From contig CM038717.1 of assembly GCA_021613375.1 (NCBI GenBank), forward strand, positions 41,621,122-41,685,121: a stretch of 64,000 bases of DNA. The letters run 5' to 3'. This DNA comes from Megaleporinus macrocephalus (taxonomy: Eukaryota > Chordata > Actinopteri > Characiformes > Anostomidae). A program made the translations under genes and the position numbers. This document shows positions 1-10,317 of this stretch, piece after piece. Each line of letters opens with the position of its first letter. Positions within the stretch are counted from its first letter, which is position 1. The notes beneath the pieces were generated by a model. The model worked only from the letters and a program-made list of their open reading frames with translations, did not search any database and was not told where the DNA came from.

Positions 1-16
1 AGCTAACAGCTCCACT

Positions 17-93
17 GGAGGAGGAGGAGGAGGTGGAGGAGGAGGAGGAGGAGGAGGAGGAGGAGGAGGTGGAGGAGGAGGAGGAGGTGGAGG
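17..93. repeat. (GGA)n trinucleotide repeat
   Basis: Near-perfect GGA triplets interrupted by a few GGT units. It is purine-rich on the + strand and lies in the LRRC8A intron. Confidence 0.95.
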
Positions 94-654
94 CATTCAG
101 TCGCTTGTCTGTAGTTAATGGTTTAGCCTGCCAGTCATTTGAATGATCGGCTAATGAAGCTGAGTGCACAGTGTCCACATCCGAGCGTATTGAGGCCCCT
201 CTAAACCCCTCCCACTAAACGTGGCCCCTGGCCTTACCTCAACCCCACCCCCTCCACCTCGAACCACACCCCCCCTCCCAAATGACACCCTTGACTTCAC
301 CTCTAGCCCCCACCTCTAAATGAGAGCCCTGGCTTCACCTTTGACCCCCCCACTCCCCCACCCAAATGTGGCCCCTGGATTCACCTGAGTGAAGCAGGGC
401 ATTATGGGAAAGTACGCTAACGTCCTGAAGCCGAGCCGTGCGCATGCAGACGTGTGAGCCGGTAACCGGGACCAGGGACCACACGTGAGAGCACATTAGT
501 GGTGAATCTGTGATCAGATGTTTTGAGTTGAGGTGGGGGGGGGGCTGGATGTTTTGGATGGTGGGTGGTTGCGGGTGGGTGTGCGTGTGTGGCTCTCTGC
601 TGAAAATAGCCTGTTTACAAGACCTCACGCTGCGCTGAGCACACTTAAACTGCT

Positions 655-794
655 CACTCTCTCACTCCCTTTCCTCTCTCTCTTTTTCTTTCTGTCTCTT
701 TTTTTTCCTTTCTGTCTCTCTTTCTCTCTTCCCTATCTCTCTCGCTCTCTCTCTCTGGGTCTTTCTCTCTCTTTCTCTCGCTCTCTCTCTCTGG

Positions 795-844
<50 letters not shown>

Positions 845-991
845 GTCTTTCTCTCTCTCTCGCTCTCTCTCTCTCTGGGTCTTTCTCTCTCTCTCTCTTC
901 CCTATCTCTTACTCTCTCTCTCGTTCTCTCTCTATCTCTCTCTCTCTTTCTCTTCCCTATCTCTCTCTCTCCCTCTCTCTTTCTCTCTCTC

Positions 992-1028
<37 letters not shown>

Positions 1029-1069
1029 GACTCTTTCTGTCTGTCTCTCTCTCTCTCTTTCTCTCTCTC

Positions 1070-1104
<35 letters not shown>

Positions 1105-1149
1105 GACTCTTTCTGTCTGTCTCTCTCTCTCTCTTTCTCTGTCTGACTG

Positions 1150-1184
<35 letters not shown>

Positions 1185-1272
1185 GACTGTCTGTCTGTCT
1201 CTCTCTCTCTCTGTGTGTCTCTCTCTCTCTCTGTGTCTCTCTCTATCTCTCTGACTCTCTCTCTCTCTCTCT
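655..1272. repeat. (CT)n / pyrimidine microsatellite
   Basis: About 600 bp of CTCTCT with TCTGT and TTTCTC interruptions. Open frames across it, serine/leucine-rich on + and arginine/glutamate-rich on -, are products of the dinucleotide repeat and not genes. Confidence 0.95.
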
Positions 1273-1339
1273 GTTACTGAATTACAGTCTAAACGAGGTG
1301 AGGTGTGTAACTGTATTTGTTGAGTGAACTCTAGTATTG

Positions 1340-1620
1340 TTAAAGTCTCTCTCTCCTTCTCTCCTCTCTGTCCCTTCCTCCTCTCCATTCCTCCCTTTCT
1401 CCCTCGTCCACTTCCCTGTTTTTTCATCTCTTCCCCTCTCTCTTTCCTCTCTCCCTTTCTTTCTTTCTCTCTCTCTTTCTCTCTGTTGCCTCTCTTTGCC
1501 TCTTTCTCATTTGTCTCTCCTCCACACTCCCCCTTCTCTCCTTTTCTCTCTCCTCTTCACTTATTCTATTTCTCCACTACCTTCTCTCCTTCTGTTTTCT
1601 CACCTCCCCCTTTCTGACTT
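1340..1620. repeat. Degenerate pyrimidine-rich tract
   Basis: C/T-rich low-complexity DNA that continues the CT microsatellite after a short mixed interval (1273-1339). It has no gene content. Confidence 0.8.
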
Positions 1621-2984
1621 TGCCCACCCGGTCACTGCGTTGCTCAGATTTTTTCAGTAGTCGTGTGTAATGCTGGAGTGTTTGTGGTTCCGGTTTTGAG
1701 TCTTTAGGTTGAGACACGCTGAGAGGAGGAAGGAGAGGAGGTGTTGTGTAAGGAGGAAAGTAGAGGAACTAGAGGAGCCGTCTCACAGAGATCTTATTTA
1801 TGGCGAGTGAGGCTGAGGACGGACAGCATTGCAGGGATTTACCGGGAGGTTTGTTGCACCTGCAGAAACTCCATCTACTTCAATGAGACTGTATCTGGAG
1901 GAGACACGAACAGATCCTGGGTTTAGTTTAGGAGTTTGTAGATACAGGCAGCTGATGTGAGCGCCAGGGTTGGTGCTTTGATGTATCTGTATATCTTCGG
2001 TGCTGCATTAGAAGCTCAGGAGTAGCAGCGATAATAAGAAACGCAGGGGGCCGAGAACAGAGCCTTGAGGAACTCTGCGTAACAGGTGCTGTGGACAGTT
2101 TGTGTCTGCCGCCGGTGCTGGAGAGAAGAACTGTTTATTATGATTATTACATTCTTTTATCTTTCTTTCTGTCTTAATTTCCTTATTCAAGTAATTTTTT
2201 TTTATTTAATTGGGGTTTTTTTTGCAGGGCTAATGAATATTTAGATGAGCTGTGCTCTGATTGGCTGCCAAATGCTGGGATGATCACACAGAAGCAACAT
2301 AAAATGAGCCTCTGTGTAAATAAGCTTCCTCCTCCATACTATTGAGTTAGCTATACTAGTTACTTGGAGCTGCTGGTTGCTAAGGTTACCTATACTAGCT
2401 ACTGTCTTTCATCTGGACATCAAACACAAAGTAGATTAAAGGTGTCTCCGTGAAACTTTCAGTTCAACCAGCACACAGTGATCCACTCACACAGCATGGC
2501 TGCTACTTCCAGTCACTGTTGGGGTTGTGGTGCTAATAAAGGTGGAGCTGCTCGTCTCTTCAGTCTCTTCAGTGTTGAATGCTGAGCTGAAGCTGCTCCA
2601 TGGTGTCCGAGTGTTGGAGAAACTGTCCGGAGTGAAACGTACAGACTGCAGAGTTAAAGTTGTTCAGGATTCTGTTAAAGATGTTGGAAGTTCAGCAGCT
2701 GGTTTTGGGAATTCTCCGTTCCACCTTAAACGGTGCTGTGGTTCCATTCTGGCGTCTGTACGAGCTGCAGTGTTTAAGGTGGAACATTAGATGAAGAATG
2801 TGGAGAAGAGGAACTTCAGGCTGGTTTAAAGATCAACATGGAGCTCTGACAGTTGGGTTGTTTGTTGGGAAGGAATGAAAAGTGGCCTGGAACGCTGGAT
2901 TTCTCCACATGTTGAGCTTCATATTTCATTATAGGAAAAACATGTACCTCAATTTTTACTAGATTATTTGAACACGACTGCTGC

Positions 2985-3075
2985 TCTTTATATCCTGTGG
3001 AGGCGTCATGATGAATGGACCAATAGAATTCACTTAAATTCTGGTTCCATTGACTTTCATTGAAAGTAAAGCACA
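2985..3075. repeat. Dispersed repeat copy (GGACCAATAGAA family)
   Basis: The block has the words ATGGACCAATAGAA and GGTTCCATTGACTT followed by ATTGAAAGTAAAG. The same words recur in the same order near 12590, 13405, 17395 and 62730, so this is one copy of an interspersed family. Confidence 0.55.
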
Positions 3076-3136
3076 GAAGTGCTTGGTCACTGGTTAGTTA
3101 TGAAATTGCTGTAATGATCAGCCTCCAGGGCCTTTA

Positions 3137-3137
<1 letters not shown>

Positions 3138-3167
<30 letters not shown>
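3138..3167. repeat. (TGA)n microsatellite
   Basis: About ten TGA units end roughly 25 bp before the LRRC8A terminal exon. The intervening bases, ending CTCTCCCTGTCAG, supply the polypyrimidine tract and acceptor. Confidence 0.9.
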
Positions 3168-3191
3168 TCTTTCCTGCTCTCTCCCTGTCAG

Positions 3192-3467
3192 ATTGAGACG
3201 CTACCCCCAGAGTTGTTCCAGTGCAAGAAGCTGCGGACGCTGAACCTGGGGAATAACTGTCTGACCGCTCTGCCGTCCCGTTTCGGCGAGCTGACGGGTC
3301 TGACCCAGCTGGAGCTGCGGGGTAACCGTCTGGAGGGCTTGCCGGTGGAGCTGGCCGAGTGCCGGCTGCTCAAGCGCTCGGGACTCGTGGTGGAGGAAGA
3401 CCTGTTCAAAACGCTTCCGACTGAGGTGAAGGAGCAGCTGTGGAGAGCAGACAAGGAGCAAGCCTGA
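3192..3467 (+). CDS. lrrc8a: LRRC8A-like volume-regulated anion channel subunit, last coding exon (partial gene)
   Basis: This exon encodes the C-terminal 91 residues of an LRRC8 protein, the obligatory family subunit of the plasma-membrane volume-regulated anion channel. A CAG acceptor ends at 3191; reading in phase 0 gives IETLPPELF, then leucine-rich repeat units (LRTLNLGNN, LTQLELRGNRLEGLP), and the tail EEDLFKTLP...LWRADKEQA before TGA at 3465-3467. The tail closely matches what I know of vertebrate LRRC8A. Human LRRC8A also splits its coding region shortly before IETLPPEL. The large 5' exon with the transmembrane helices lies to the left of the window. Teleosts often carry two copies (lrrc8aa and lrrc8ab) and this exon alone does not say which this is. 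PHYHD1 follows on the same strand. Confidence 0.93.
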   Translation: METLPPELFQCKKLRTLNLGNNCLTALPSRFGELTGLTQLELRGNRLEGLPVELAECRLLKRSGLVVEEDLFKTLPTEVKEQLWRADKEQA

Positions 3468-3637
3468 GAGAGAACGAGAGAGCAGGATGGAGTGGAGGAG
3501 AACTCTGGAATAATCTCGTTTTCCTTTTTTTAGTCTTTTTTTATTATTATTGTTTTTATATGGAGGAGGAGGAGGAGGAGGTTGACGACTAAAGGAAGGA
3601 GGATGGAGAGGAATCAGGGCGGCGTCCTCCTGCGTGC

Positions 3638-3656
3638 ACACACACTCACACTCACA

Positions 3657-3703
<47 letters not shown>
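3638..3703. repeat. (CA)n microsatellite in the LRRC8A 3' UTR
   Basis: About 60 bp of CA repeats, with some ACTCAC units at the left edge, lying within the inferred 3' UTR. Confidence 0.95.
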
Positions 3704-3705
<2 letters not shown>

Positions 3706-4337
3706 ACACAGTGCCACAAGCCAGCACCGGACAAACACTTCATCTGAACTACAAACTCTAAACTACAACTCAGACGCTACATACTGAAGCTACCGCCTCT
3801 AACAGACCCCAGATCAGGTGCTGATCAGCCAGACAGATCACAGACAAGCCAAATGTTCTCTCAGACTATGTGCTACACAATCAACACCTCCACAATCTCC
3901 GCTAAGCAAGACCCCTGAATGCTCACATGACCCCACGCCAGCCCCAGCGTTTCTTCCTTTAGGAAAGAGACGTTTGTGGACGTCACGTCCGATCAATCAG
4001 TTGCCCAGCCCGAAGCGAAGTCCTGTGCTGTGACGTTAGGATGACGCCGCCGCGGCGAAGCGCCCACACTAATATGGCCTTAACTCGTAGGAGACGAATG
4101 CCTGACATCATCACAGACGAGATGAAAACTTGTGCTTTATGGTTTTATAATGTTTTTGCAAAAAAAAAAAGAAAAAAAGAAAAAGAGAGCGGAGACAAAG
4201 ACGAGCGAGTGGAGACAACGCAAACATGCGCGTATGTGTTTGTGTAAACAGCGTTAACTTCTTTTTTTATTAACAGTTTTTAATTTGTTTTATTTTGCCT
4301 CATGTTTTATGTAACGTATGACACGTAAGGATCAGGA

Positions 4338-4343
4338 AATAAA
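4338..4343 (+). promoter_or_regulatory. lrrc8a: Polyadenylation signal AATAAA for LRRC8A
   Basis: This is the canonical hexamer about 870 bp after the LRRC8A stop codon, followed by AT-rich and then TG-rich DNA. It is the first canonical signal downstream of the stop that I see. Confidence 0.6.
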
Positions 4344-4402
4344 CAATTCTGAAGATGATTCTCACTCTATCTTCATTTTCTCACACTATAGTCTATATAC
4401 AT

Positions 4403-4403
<1 letters not shown>

Positions 4404-4462
<59 letters not shown>

Positions 4463-4463
4463 C
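4404..4463. repeat. (TG)n(TA)n compound microsatellite
   Basis: About 30 bp of TG followed by about 28 bp of TA, just downstream of the LRRC8A polyadenylation signal. Confidence 0.95.
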
Positions 4464-6485
4464 TACCGAAATGTTCTTGTTTTAATGGAGTATCTTCTTC
4501 CTTAAGAAGAAGCAAGTAACGGGTGATGGGGGTCTATCTTTTAGGCCAGGGGTGTTAGAATTCAGTAAAGTCCAGTTAGAGGAGATCTCCTCAGGCTGGT
4601 CCGGAGCGTGATCATTTCTAACGTGTGTTCTGATTCAGTGGTGTATCCTGTTTACTGAAGTAGTCTAGTATCAGCATCTTATACCATCAGCTACTGAAAC
4701 ACCAACACACCACACATACCATTCAGTATATTTCAGTATATTTACTGTTTAAATACTGAACTGAATTAATTATTTATAAATCTCCAAATGATTTTTCCTT
4801 ACTTCAAGTAAAAACTAGGGCTATATTTAAAAAACAGAATGCTTTTGCATAAAGAGCATCTTAAAGTGTTTATTTATAGAGAAAGTAAATAAACGTGGTT
4901 CTTCTTGTTAACTCAGCTTCTCAGATTAACATGTTGGTTGTACAGAGCGGTGTTCTCCAGAACTAGACGAGCAGGTCCATTCCAGAACCGTTCCTGATAA
5001 ACACTCAGTTCTCTCTGTTCACTTTTCTGTTTTTAGAGCTCCTTATTCTCTCTGACTCGCTTTAGTCTCCGGCTGCTGCTCCACGCTTCCTACCTCGCCT
5101 GTGTGCGCGCCGCACGCCCCAATGTGCACAGTTCTGATTGGCTGAGGAGCCTTTAGTGATCTTACAGCGTACGTGATTGGTCTCTGAGTTCACTGCACTG
5201 TAAAGCCTGTATATCGTGAATACAAGAAAAGCGTCGCCTCAATAGTTTATCAGTTTGGATCCGCTTTGGACAACGTCTGGGTCTGGATCCGGACCGTGGT
5301 CCGCATATTAGTGACCTCTGTTTTAGGCTATGTCCCGAACTTGGCTGCCATCTTGAAAGCTGCCATATTGGATCAAGGACAAGTTTTTTAAATGGAAAGG
5401 TGGTCCTCTAGCAGATCAAAGAAGACCAGAATCTCAGAAATCGATTGATCTGAAGGCACAGTTCAGCACCAGGAACGGCACACTGAACATGGTGTTCAAT
5501 GTGGTGGTTATTGCAACTTTCTGTGTTGATACCGTTTGATCCACAAGAGATATTACAAATCAATCGATTTCTGAGACAGTTCTGGTTTTCTTTGATCTTC
5601 TGCTTGTGTGTGTGTGTGTATATAAGTATATGTATATATCAGGTTATCAGTTGTGTGTATTTCTTGGCTGTAAATAAAGCTCCTTCACTTTGGAACCGCC
5701 TTCTGTAACATAGCAGCCACAAAACACAGCTACCTCGACTACAGCCCAGGAATCGGAACACAGCTTCTCTAAAGCTTTAGTAAAGTTATGGACTGTGGTT
5801 GGTTGGAATCCTTAATCTCCACACAGTTTCTTTGTAAAGCAGTGACTGAGCCTTTAGTGGCTGCTCCCTATCATGATAGCATGTTGGTATGATGGCAATG
5901 ATCTTGGCTTATTTCAGCAGGTAGAACATTCTCTCCACAGTAGGAACCCCAGAGCCTTTGGTGTTTGGGGCTTGCAAACTGTAGGCCACCATCATCTCCA
6001 CTGGTTTCCAGGTATTCAGCATCAGGTGTTTGCTGCTGCACCAGGAGTCTGGCTGCTTAGTCTGGTCTGACTAGGATGTGGTTCGCCATGAAGCCCAGTG
6101 AGGTGTCTTCTGCAGGCTCAGCTTCGTGATCTTCACAGAGGTTCTCTGCTGGTGTGGAGGCGAGGAAAAAGGGGTAAGTACACATAAAACCTGCACACGG
6201 TTCCTAACAGTGGGACAAAACCTCATTCACACACAAGCCGTGTGCCGGAGAGCTCTGGTGGGGTTACGGCTGTTCACTGTTCTGTTTGAGTAAGAAACCT
6301 GCAGTGTTAAAGACTTCCATTCACAACTAACCCTCAGTCTCTCTGAGGTCTGAGACAGAGGGCGGCTTGTTCAGAGTCACGCAGAGACGTTCTTTTTCCA
6401 AGCTGCTCCAGAATCCGCCACTACAAGTAGAGAACCAGAAGATAAAGAACAACACAGTCCTCAGATCAGTCCCTGATTATTATAT
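4464..6485. other. Intergenic DNA, no gene recognised
   Basis: I found no exon or RNA gene here. A small CG-richer patch near 5095-5130 (GTGCGCGCCGCACG) is followed by a CCAAT-type element (CTGATTGGCTG near 5143), but no transcript can be assigned. An AATAAA occurs near 5671 without an identifiable gene upstream. Confidence 0.4.
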
Positions 6486-8011
6486 TACAGTCATATGAAA
6501 AGGTTTGGGCACCCCTATTAATCTTAATCATTTTTAGTTCTAAATATTTGGGTGTTTGCAACAGCCATTTCAGTTTGATATATCTAGAACAGAAAATGTG
6601 CAATATGCATTAAACCAAAATTTGACCGGTGCAAAAGTATGGGCACCCTTATCATTGTATTGATTTGAATACTCCTAACTACTTTTTACTGACTTACTGA
6701 AGCACAAAATTGGTTTGGTAACCTCATTGAGCTTTGAACTTCATAGCCAGGTGTATCCAATCATGAGAAAAGGTATTTAAGGTGGCCAATTGCAAGTTGT
6801 TCTCCTATTTAATCTCCTCTGAAGAGTGGCATCATGGGCTCATCAAAACAACTCTCAAATGATCTAAAAACAAAGATTGTTCAACATAGTTGTTCAGGGG
6901 AAGGATACAAAAAGTTGTCTCAGAGATTTAACCTGTCAGTTTCCACTGTGAGGAACATAGTAAGGGAAATGGAAGACCACAGGGACAGTTCTTGTTAAGC
7001 CCAGAAGTGGCAGGCCAAGAAAAATATCAGAAAGGCAGAGAAGAAGAATGGTGAGAACAGTCAAGGACAATCCACAGACCACCTCCAAAGAGCTGCAGCA
7101 TCATCTTGCTACAGATGGTGTCACTGTGCATCAGTCAACAGTACAGCGCACTTTGCTCAAGGAGAAGCTGTATGGGAGAGTGATGCGAAAGAAGCCATTT
7201 CTGCAAGCACGCCACAAACAGAGTCGCCTGAGGTCTGCAAAGGCACATTTGGACAAGCCAGCTTCATTTTGGAAGAAGGTCCTGTGGACTGATGAAACAA
7301 AGATTGAGTTGTTTGGTCATACAAAAAGGCGTTATGCATGGCGTCAAAACAACACAGCATTTCAAGAAGAACACTTGCTACCCACTGTAAAATTTGGTGG
7401 AGGTTCCATCATGCTTTGGGGCTGTGTGGCCAATGCCGGCACCGGGAATCTTGTTAAAGTTGAGGGTCGCATGGATTCCACTCAGTATCAGCAGATTCTT
7501 GAGAATAATGTTCAAGAATCAGTGACGAAGTTGAAGTTACGCCGGGGATGGATATTTCAGCAAGACAGTGATCCAAAACACCGCTCCAAATCTACTCAGG
7601 CGTTCATGCAGAGGAACAATTACAATGTTCTGGAATGGCCATCCCAGTCCCCAGACCTGAATATCATTGAACATCTGTGGGATGATTTGAAGCGGGCTGT
7701 CCATGCTCGGCGACCATCAAACTGAACTGGAATTGTTTTGTAAAGAGGAATGGTCAAAAATACCTTCATCCAGGATCCAGGAACTGATTAAAAGCTACAG
7801 GAAGCGACTAGAGGCTGTTATTTTTGCAAAAGGAGGATCTACTAAATATTAATGTCACTTTTCTGTTGAGGTGCCCATACTTTTGCACCGGTCAAATTTT
7901 GGTTTAATGCATATTGCACATTTTCTGTTAGTACAATAAACCTCATTTCAACCCTGAAATATTACTGTGTCCATCAGTTATTAGATATATCAAACTGAAA
8001 TGGCTGTTGCA
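6486..8011 (+). mobile_element. Tc1/mariner-like DNA transposon, right end lost
   Basis: The element begins after a TA with CAGTCATATGAAAAGGTTTG. Long inverted terminal repeats are visible: a left block around 6558-6650, including ACCGGTGCAAAAGTATGGGC, recurs inverted around 7871-8011. The right repeat carries about 50 bp absent from the left one, so they are imperfect. The outer part of the right repeat is missing: homology stops at TGGCTGTTGCA (8011) and a 22-bp satellite starts at once. A transposase pseudogene lies inside. It is non-autonomous and its cut ends are not intact. Confidence 0.9.
6834..7852 (+). pseudogene. Tc1-like transposase pseudogene (two frameshifts)
   Basis: The ATG at 6834 opens a frame with the paired helix-turn-helix start of Tc1 transposases (SFQ-like segment RFNLSVSTVRNIV), then a one-base insertion near 6963-6966 shifts the frame. 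The main part reads on from 7048 in frame +1 and contains the DDE catalytic set: D in WTDETKIE, D in FQQDSDPKH and E in [10 protein letters not shown], the DD34E pattern of Tc1 enzymes that cut and paste DNA at TA sites. A second shift near 7722 creates TGA at 7723-7725, while the usual tail (ELIKSYRKRLEAVI, ending GGSTKY) continues in another frame to TAA at 7850-7852. The catalytic residues are all present, but the reading frame is broken twice, so no full enzyme is expected. Confidence 0.92.
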
Positions 8012-9168
8012 CTGTAATAGTCAGAGTTGATCACTGTAATAGTCAGAGTTGATCACTGTAATGGTCAGAGTTGATCACTGTAATGGTCAGAGTTGATGAC
8101 TGTATTGGTCAGAGTTGATCACTGTAATGGTCAGAGTTGATCACTGTGATGGTCAGAGTTGATCACTGTAATAGTCAGAGTTAATCACTGTAATGGTCAG
8201 AGTTGATCACTGTAATGGTCAGAGTTGATGACTGTATTGGTCAGAGTTGATCACTGTAATGGTCAGAGTTGATCACTGTGATGGTCAGTGTTGATCACTG
8301 TAATGGTCAGTGTTGATCACTGTAATAGTCAGAGTTGATCACTGTAATAGTCAGAGTTGATCACTGTAATAGTCAGAGTTGATCACTGTGATGGTCAGAG
8401 TTGATCACTGTAATAGTCAGAGTTAATCACTGTAATGGTCAGAGTTGATCACTGTAATGGTCAGAGTTGATGACTGTATTGGTCAGAGTTGATCACTGTA
8501 ATGGTCAGAGTTGATCACTGTGATGGTCAGTGTTGATCACTGTAATGGTCAGTGTTGATCACTGTAATGGTCAGAGTTGATCACTGTAATAGTCAGAGTT
8601 GATCACTGTAATGGTCAGAGTTGATGACTGTAATGGTCAGAGTTGATCACTGTAATGGTCAGAGTTGATCACTGTGATGGTCAGTGTTGATCACTGTAAT
8701 GGTCAGTGTTGATCACTGTAATAGTCAGAGTTGATCACTGTAATAGTCAGAGTTGATCACTGTAATGGTCAGAGTTGATGACTGTATTGGTCAGAGTTGA
8801 TCACTGTAATGGTCAGAGTTGATCACTGTGATGGTCAGAGTTGATCACTGTAATAGTCAGAGTTGATCACTGTAATGGTCAGAGTTGATGACTGTATTGG
8901 TCAGAGTTGATCACTGTAATGGTCAGAGTTGATCACTGTAATGGTCAGAGTTGATCACTGGAATGGTCAGAGTTGATCACTGTTATGGTCAGAGTTGATC
9001 ACTGGAATGGTCAGAGTTGATCACTGTAATGGTCAGAGTTGATCACTGTGATGGTCAGTGTTGATCACTGTAATGGTCAGTGTTGATCACTGTAATGGTC
9101 AGAGTTGATCACTGTAATGGTCAGAGTTGATCACTGTAATGGTCAGAGTTGATCACTGTAATGGTCTC
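8012..9168. repeat. 22-bp minisatellite, about 52 copies
   Basis: Tandem units of 22 bp share the core CACTGTAATGGTCAGAGTT with variant positions (AATAG/AATGG/GATGG, AGAG/AGTG). Groups of variants recur in the same order, giving a higher-order pattern of several units. The array starts at the very base where the Tc1-like right terminal repeat stops. Confidence 0.95.
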
Positions 9169-9195
9169 TTACTGGAGTTCCTAAGAAAACAGTCT

Positions 9196-9690
9196 AACTG
9201 GTCCAGAACGCAGCAGCTGGTATCCTAACAAACACTAAACAGATCTCAGATCAGTCCTGTTTTAAAAGAGCTGCACTGACTACCTGTATCTTTTAGAACA
9301 GACTTCTGTACTCGTCTATAAAGATCTAGATAATCTAGAACCTGCTACATCACAGAACGTCTCTCTGTTTATGTTCCAGCTGCTGATCTTAGATCTGCAG
9401 ATACTGACCTTCTGTACAAACATCTTCAGTAACATACAGAGAACCTGGAGAGACTCTTTCAGCTCTTCTGCTTCTAAACTGTGGAGCTCAGTTCAGCTTC
9501 TATTAGACAGTCCAGCTCAGAGTCACTTTACTACACGTTTATAAACGTCTCTCTTTAACTTAATAACTGTTATTAGTTTCATTAATAACTGTAACATCTC
9601 AGTACTTGTAAATCTGATCTGTGTGTTTGGCTTATTAGCACTCAGTTTCTGCTGTTACTGGTGAAAACTGTCTGTAAAGCACTTTGAGCT
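9196..9690 (+). mobile_element. Degraded non-LTR retrotransposon 3' end
   Basis: TGGTCCAGAACGCAGCAGCT would read LVQNAAA, the start of a block found near the C terminus of many fish LINE reverse transcriptase proteins. The end TGTAAAGCACTTTGAGCTGC resembles the usual 3' tail of such elements. Frame breaks throughout make it a dead fragment. The family assignment is from memory and only moderately secure. Confidence 0.55.
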
Positions 9691-10127
9691 GCCACCAATA
9701 TTAAAACTAACATTGGTCAAAACTCCTGTTCAACATTAACCAGAAATCATGATGTTTCCTTTAAACAAGGGTCTTTAAACTAGCTGAGCCCCCTGTCACA
9801 CCTCAGTGTTACTGCTGGACTGAGACTAGTCCACCAACCAAAACTATCCAGCCCAGACCAAAGCTGGCTCTTTGTGGTTGGAGTGAGAGATGTGATGTTT
9901 GGAACTGCATTACTGTCTAAGAACCTCATCCCAACTAAGAACCATGGCGGTGGCAGTATCACGGTTTGGGGCAGCTTTGTTGCTATTGGTGTGGAACATC
10001 TTCCTCTCATTTAATTACTGTAATTAGACAACACAACCTGGGCAGCAGCAGATGAGCTATCATCTCTGACTTCACATCTACAAGGTAGACCAACAAGGTA
10101 GGAGTTTCTAATAGAGTGGACAGTGAG
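9691..10127. other. Unassigned intergenic DNA, possible transposase scrap
   Basis: Near 9940-9985 the + strand reads NHGGGSITVWG, which resembles the GGGS(I/V)MVWG block of Tc1-like transposases. No catalytic residues or ends are seen nearby, so this is only a weak hint of another dead element. Confidence 0.3.
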
Positions 10128-10317
10128 TGGACGCAGTGTCTGAATCACTCACACCAGCACAACACACACTAACACACCACCACCACGTCAGTGTCACTGC
10201 AGTGCTGAGAATGACCCACCTCCCTACTAGTATCTGCTCTGTGGGGGTCCTGATCATTAAAGAACAGAGTAATAAAGTATACAGAGAATCAGATGAACTA
10301 CAGTCTGTAAGTGGAGC
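10128..10317. mobile_element. Left part of a dispersed fish repeat
   Basis: The words CACTGCAGTGCTGAGAATGA, CTCTGTGGGGGTCCTGATCA and AGATGAACTACAGTCTGTAA follow one another as in a repeat I know to be very common in teleost introns. The element continues into the 45-bp satellite, whose unit looks like the element's next internal segment. Confidence 0.5.

Larger units (their letters stand above)
1..3191 (+). other. Last intron of the LRRC8A-like gene (partial)
   Basis: This stretch precedes the terminal LRRC8A coding exon and ends in a CAG acceptor at 3189-3191. It contains a GGA repeat, a long CT tract and one dispersed repeat copy, listed separately. I see no coding exon in 94-654 or 1621-2984: the short open frames there lack splice context and family resemblance. 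In mammals most of the LRRC8A coding sequence lies in one large exon upstream of this intron, which fits its absence here. Confidence 0.7.
3468..4360 (+). other. lrrc8a: LRRC8A 3' UTR
   Basis: This is non-coding sequence between the stop codon and the first good polyadenylation signal (AATAAA at 4338-4343). It includes a (CA)n tract and an A-rich stretch near 4160-4185. The exact cleavage site is inferred. Confidence 0.6.

Noticed and set aside
533..1617. Serine/leucine- and Arg/Glu-rich frames
   Set aside because: Low-complexity translation of the CT tract.
1741..2190. Small frames in the LRRC8A intron
   Set aside because: No homology, no splice context, and frame lengths typical of chance.
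7048..7725. A functional 225-residue transposase
   Set aside because: It lacks the N-terminal DNA-binding domain in frame and ends early from a second frameshift; annotated as a pseudogene.
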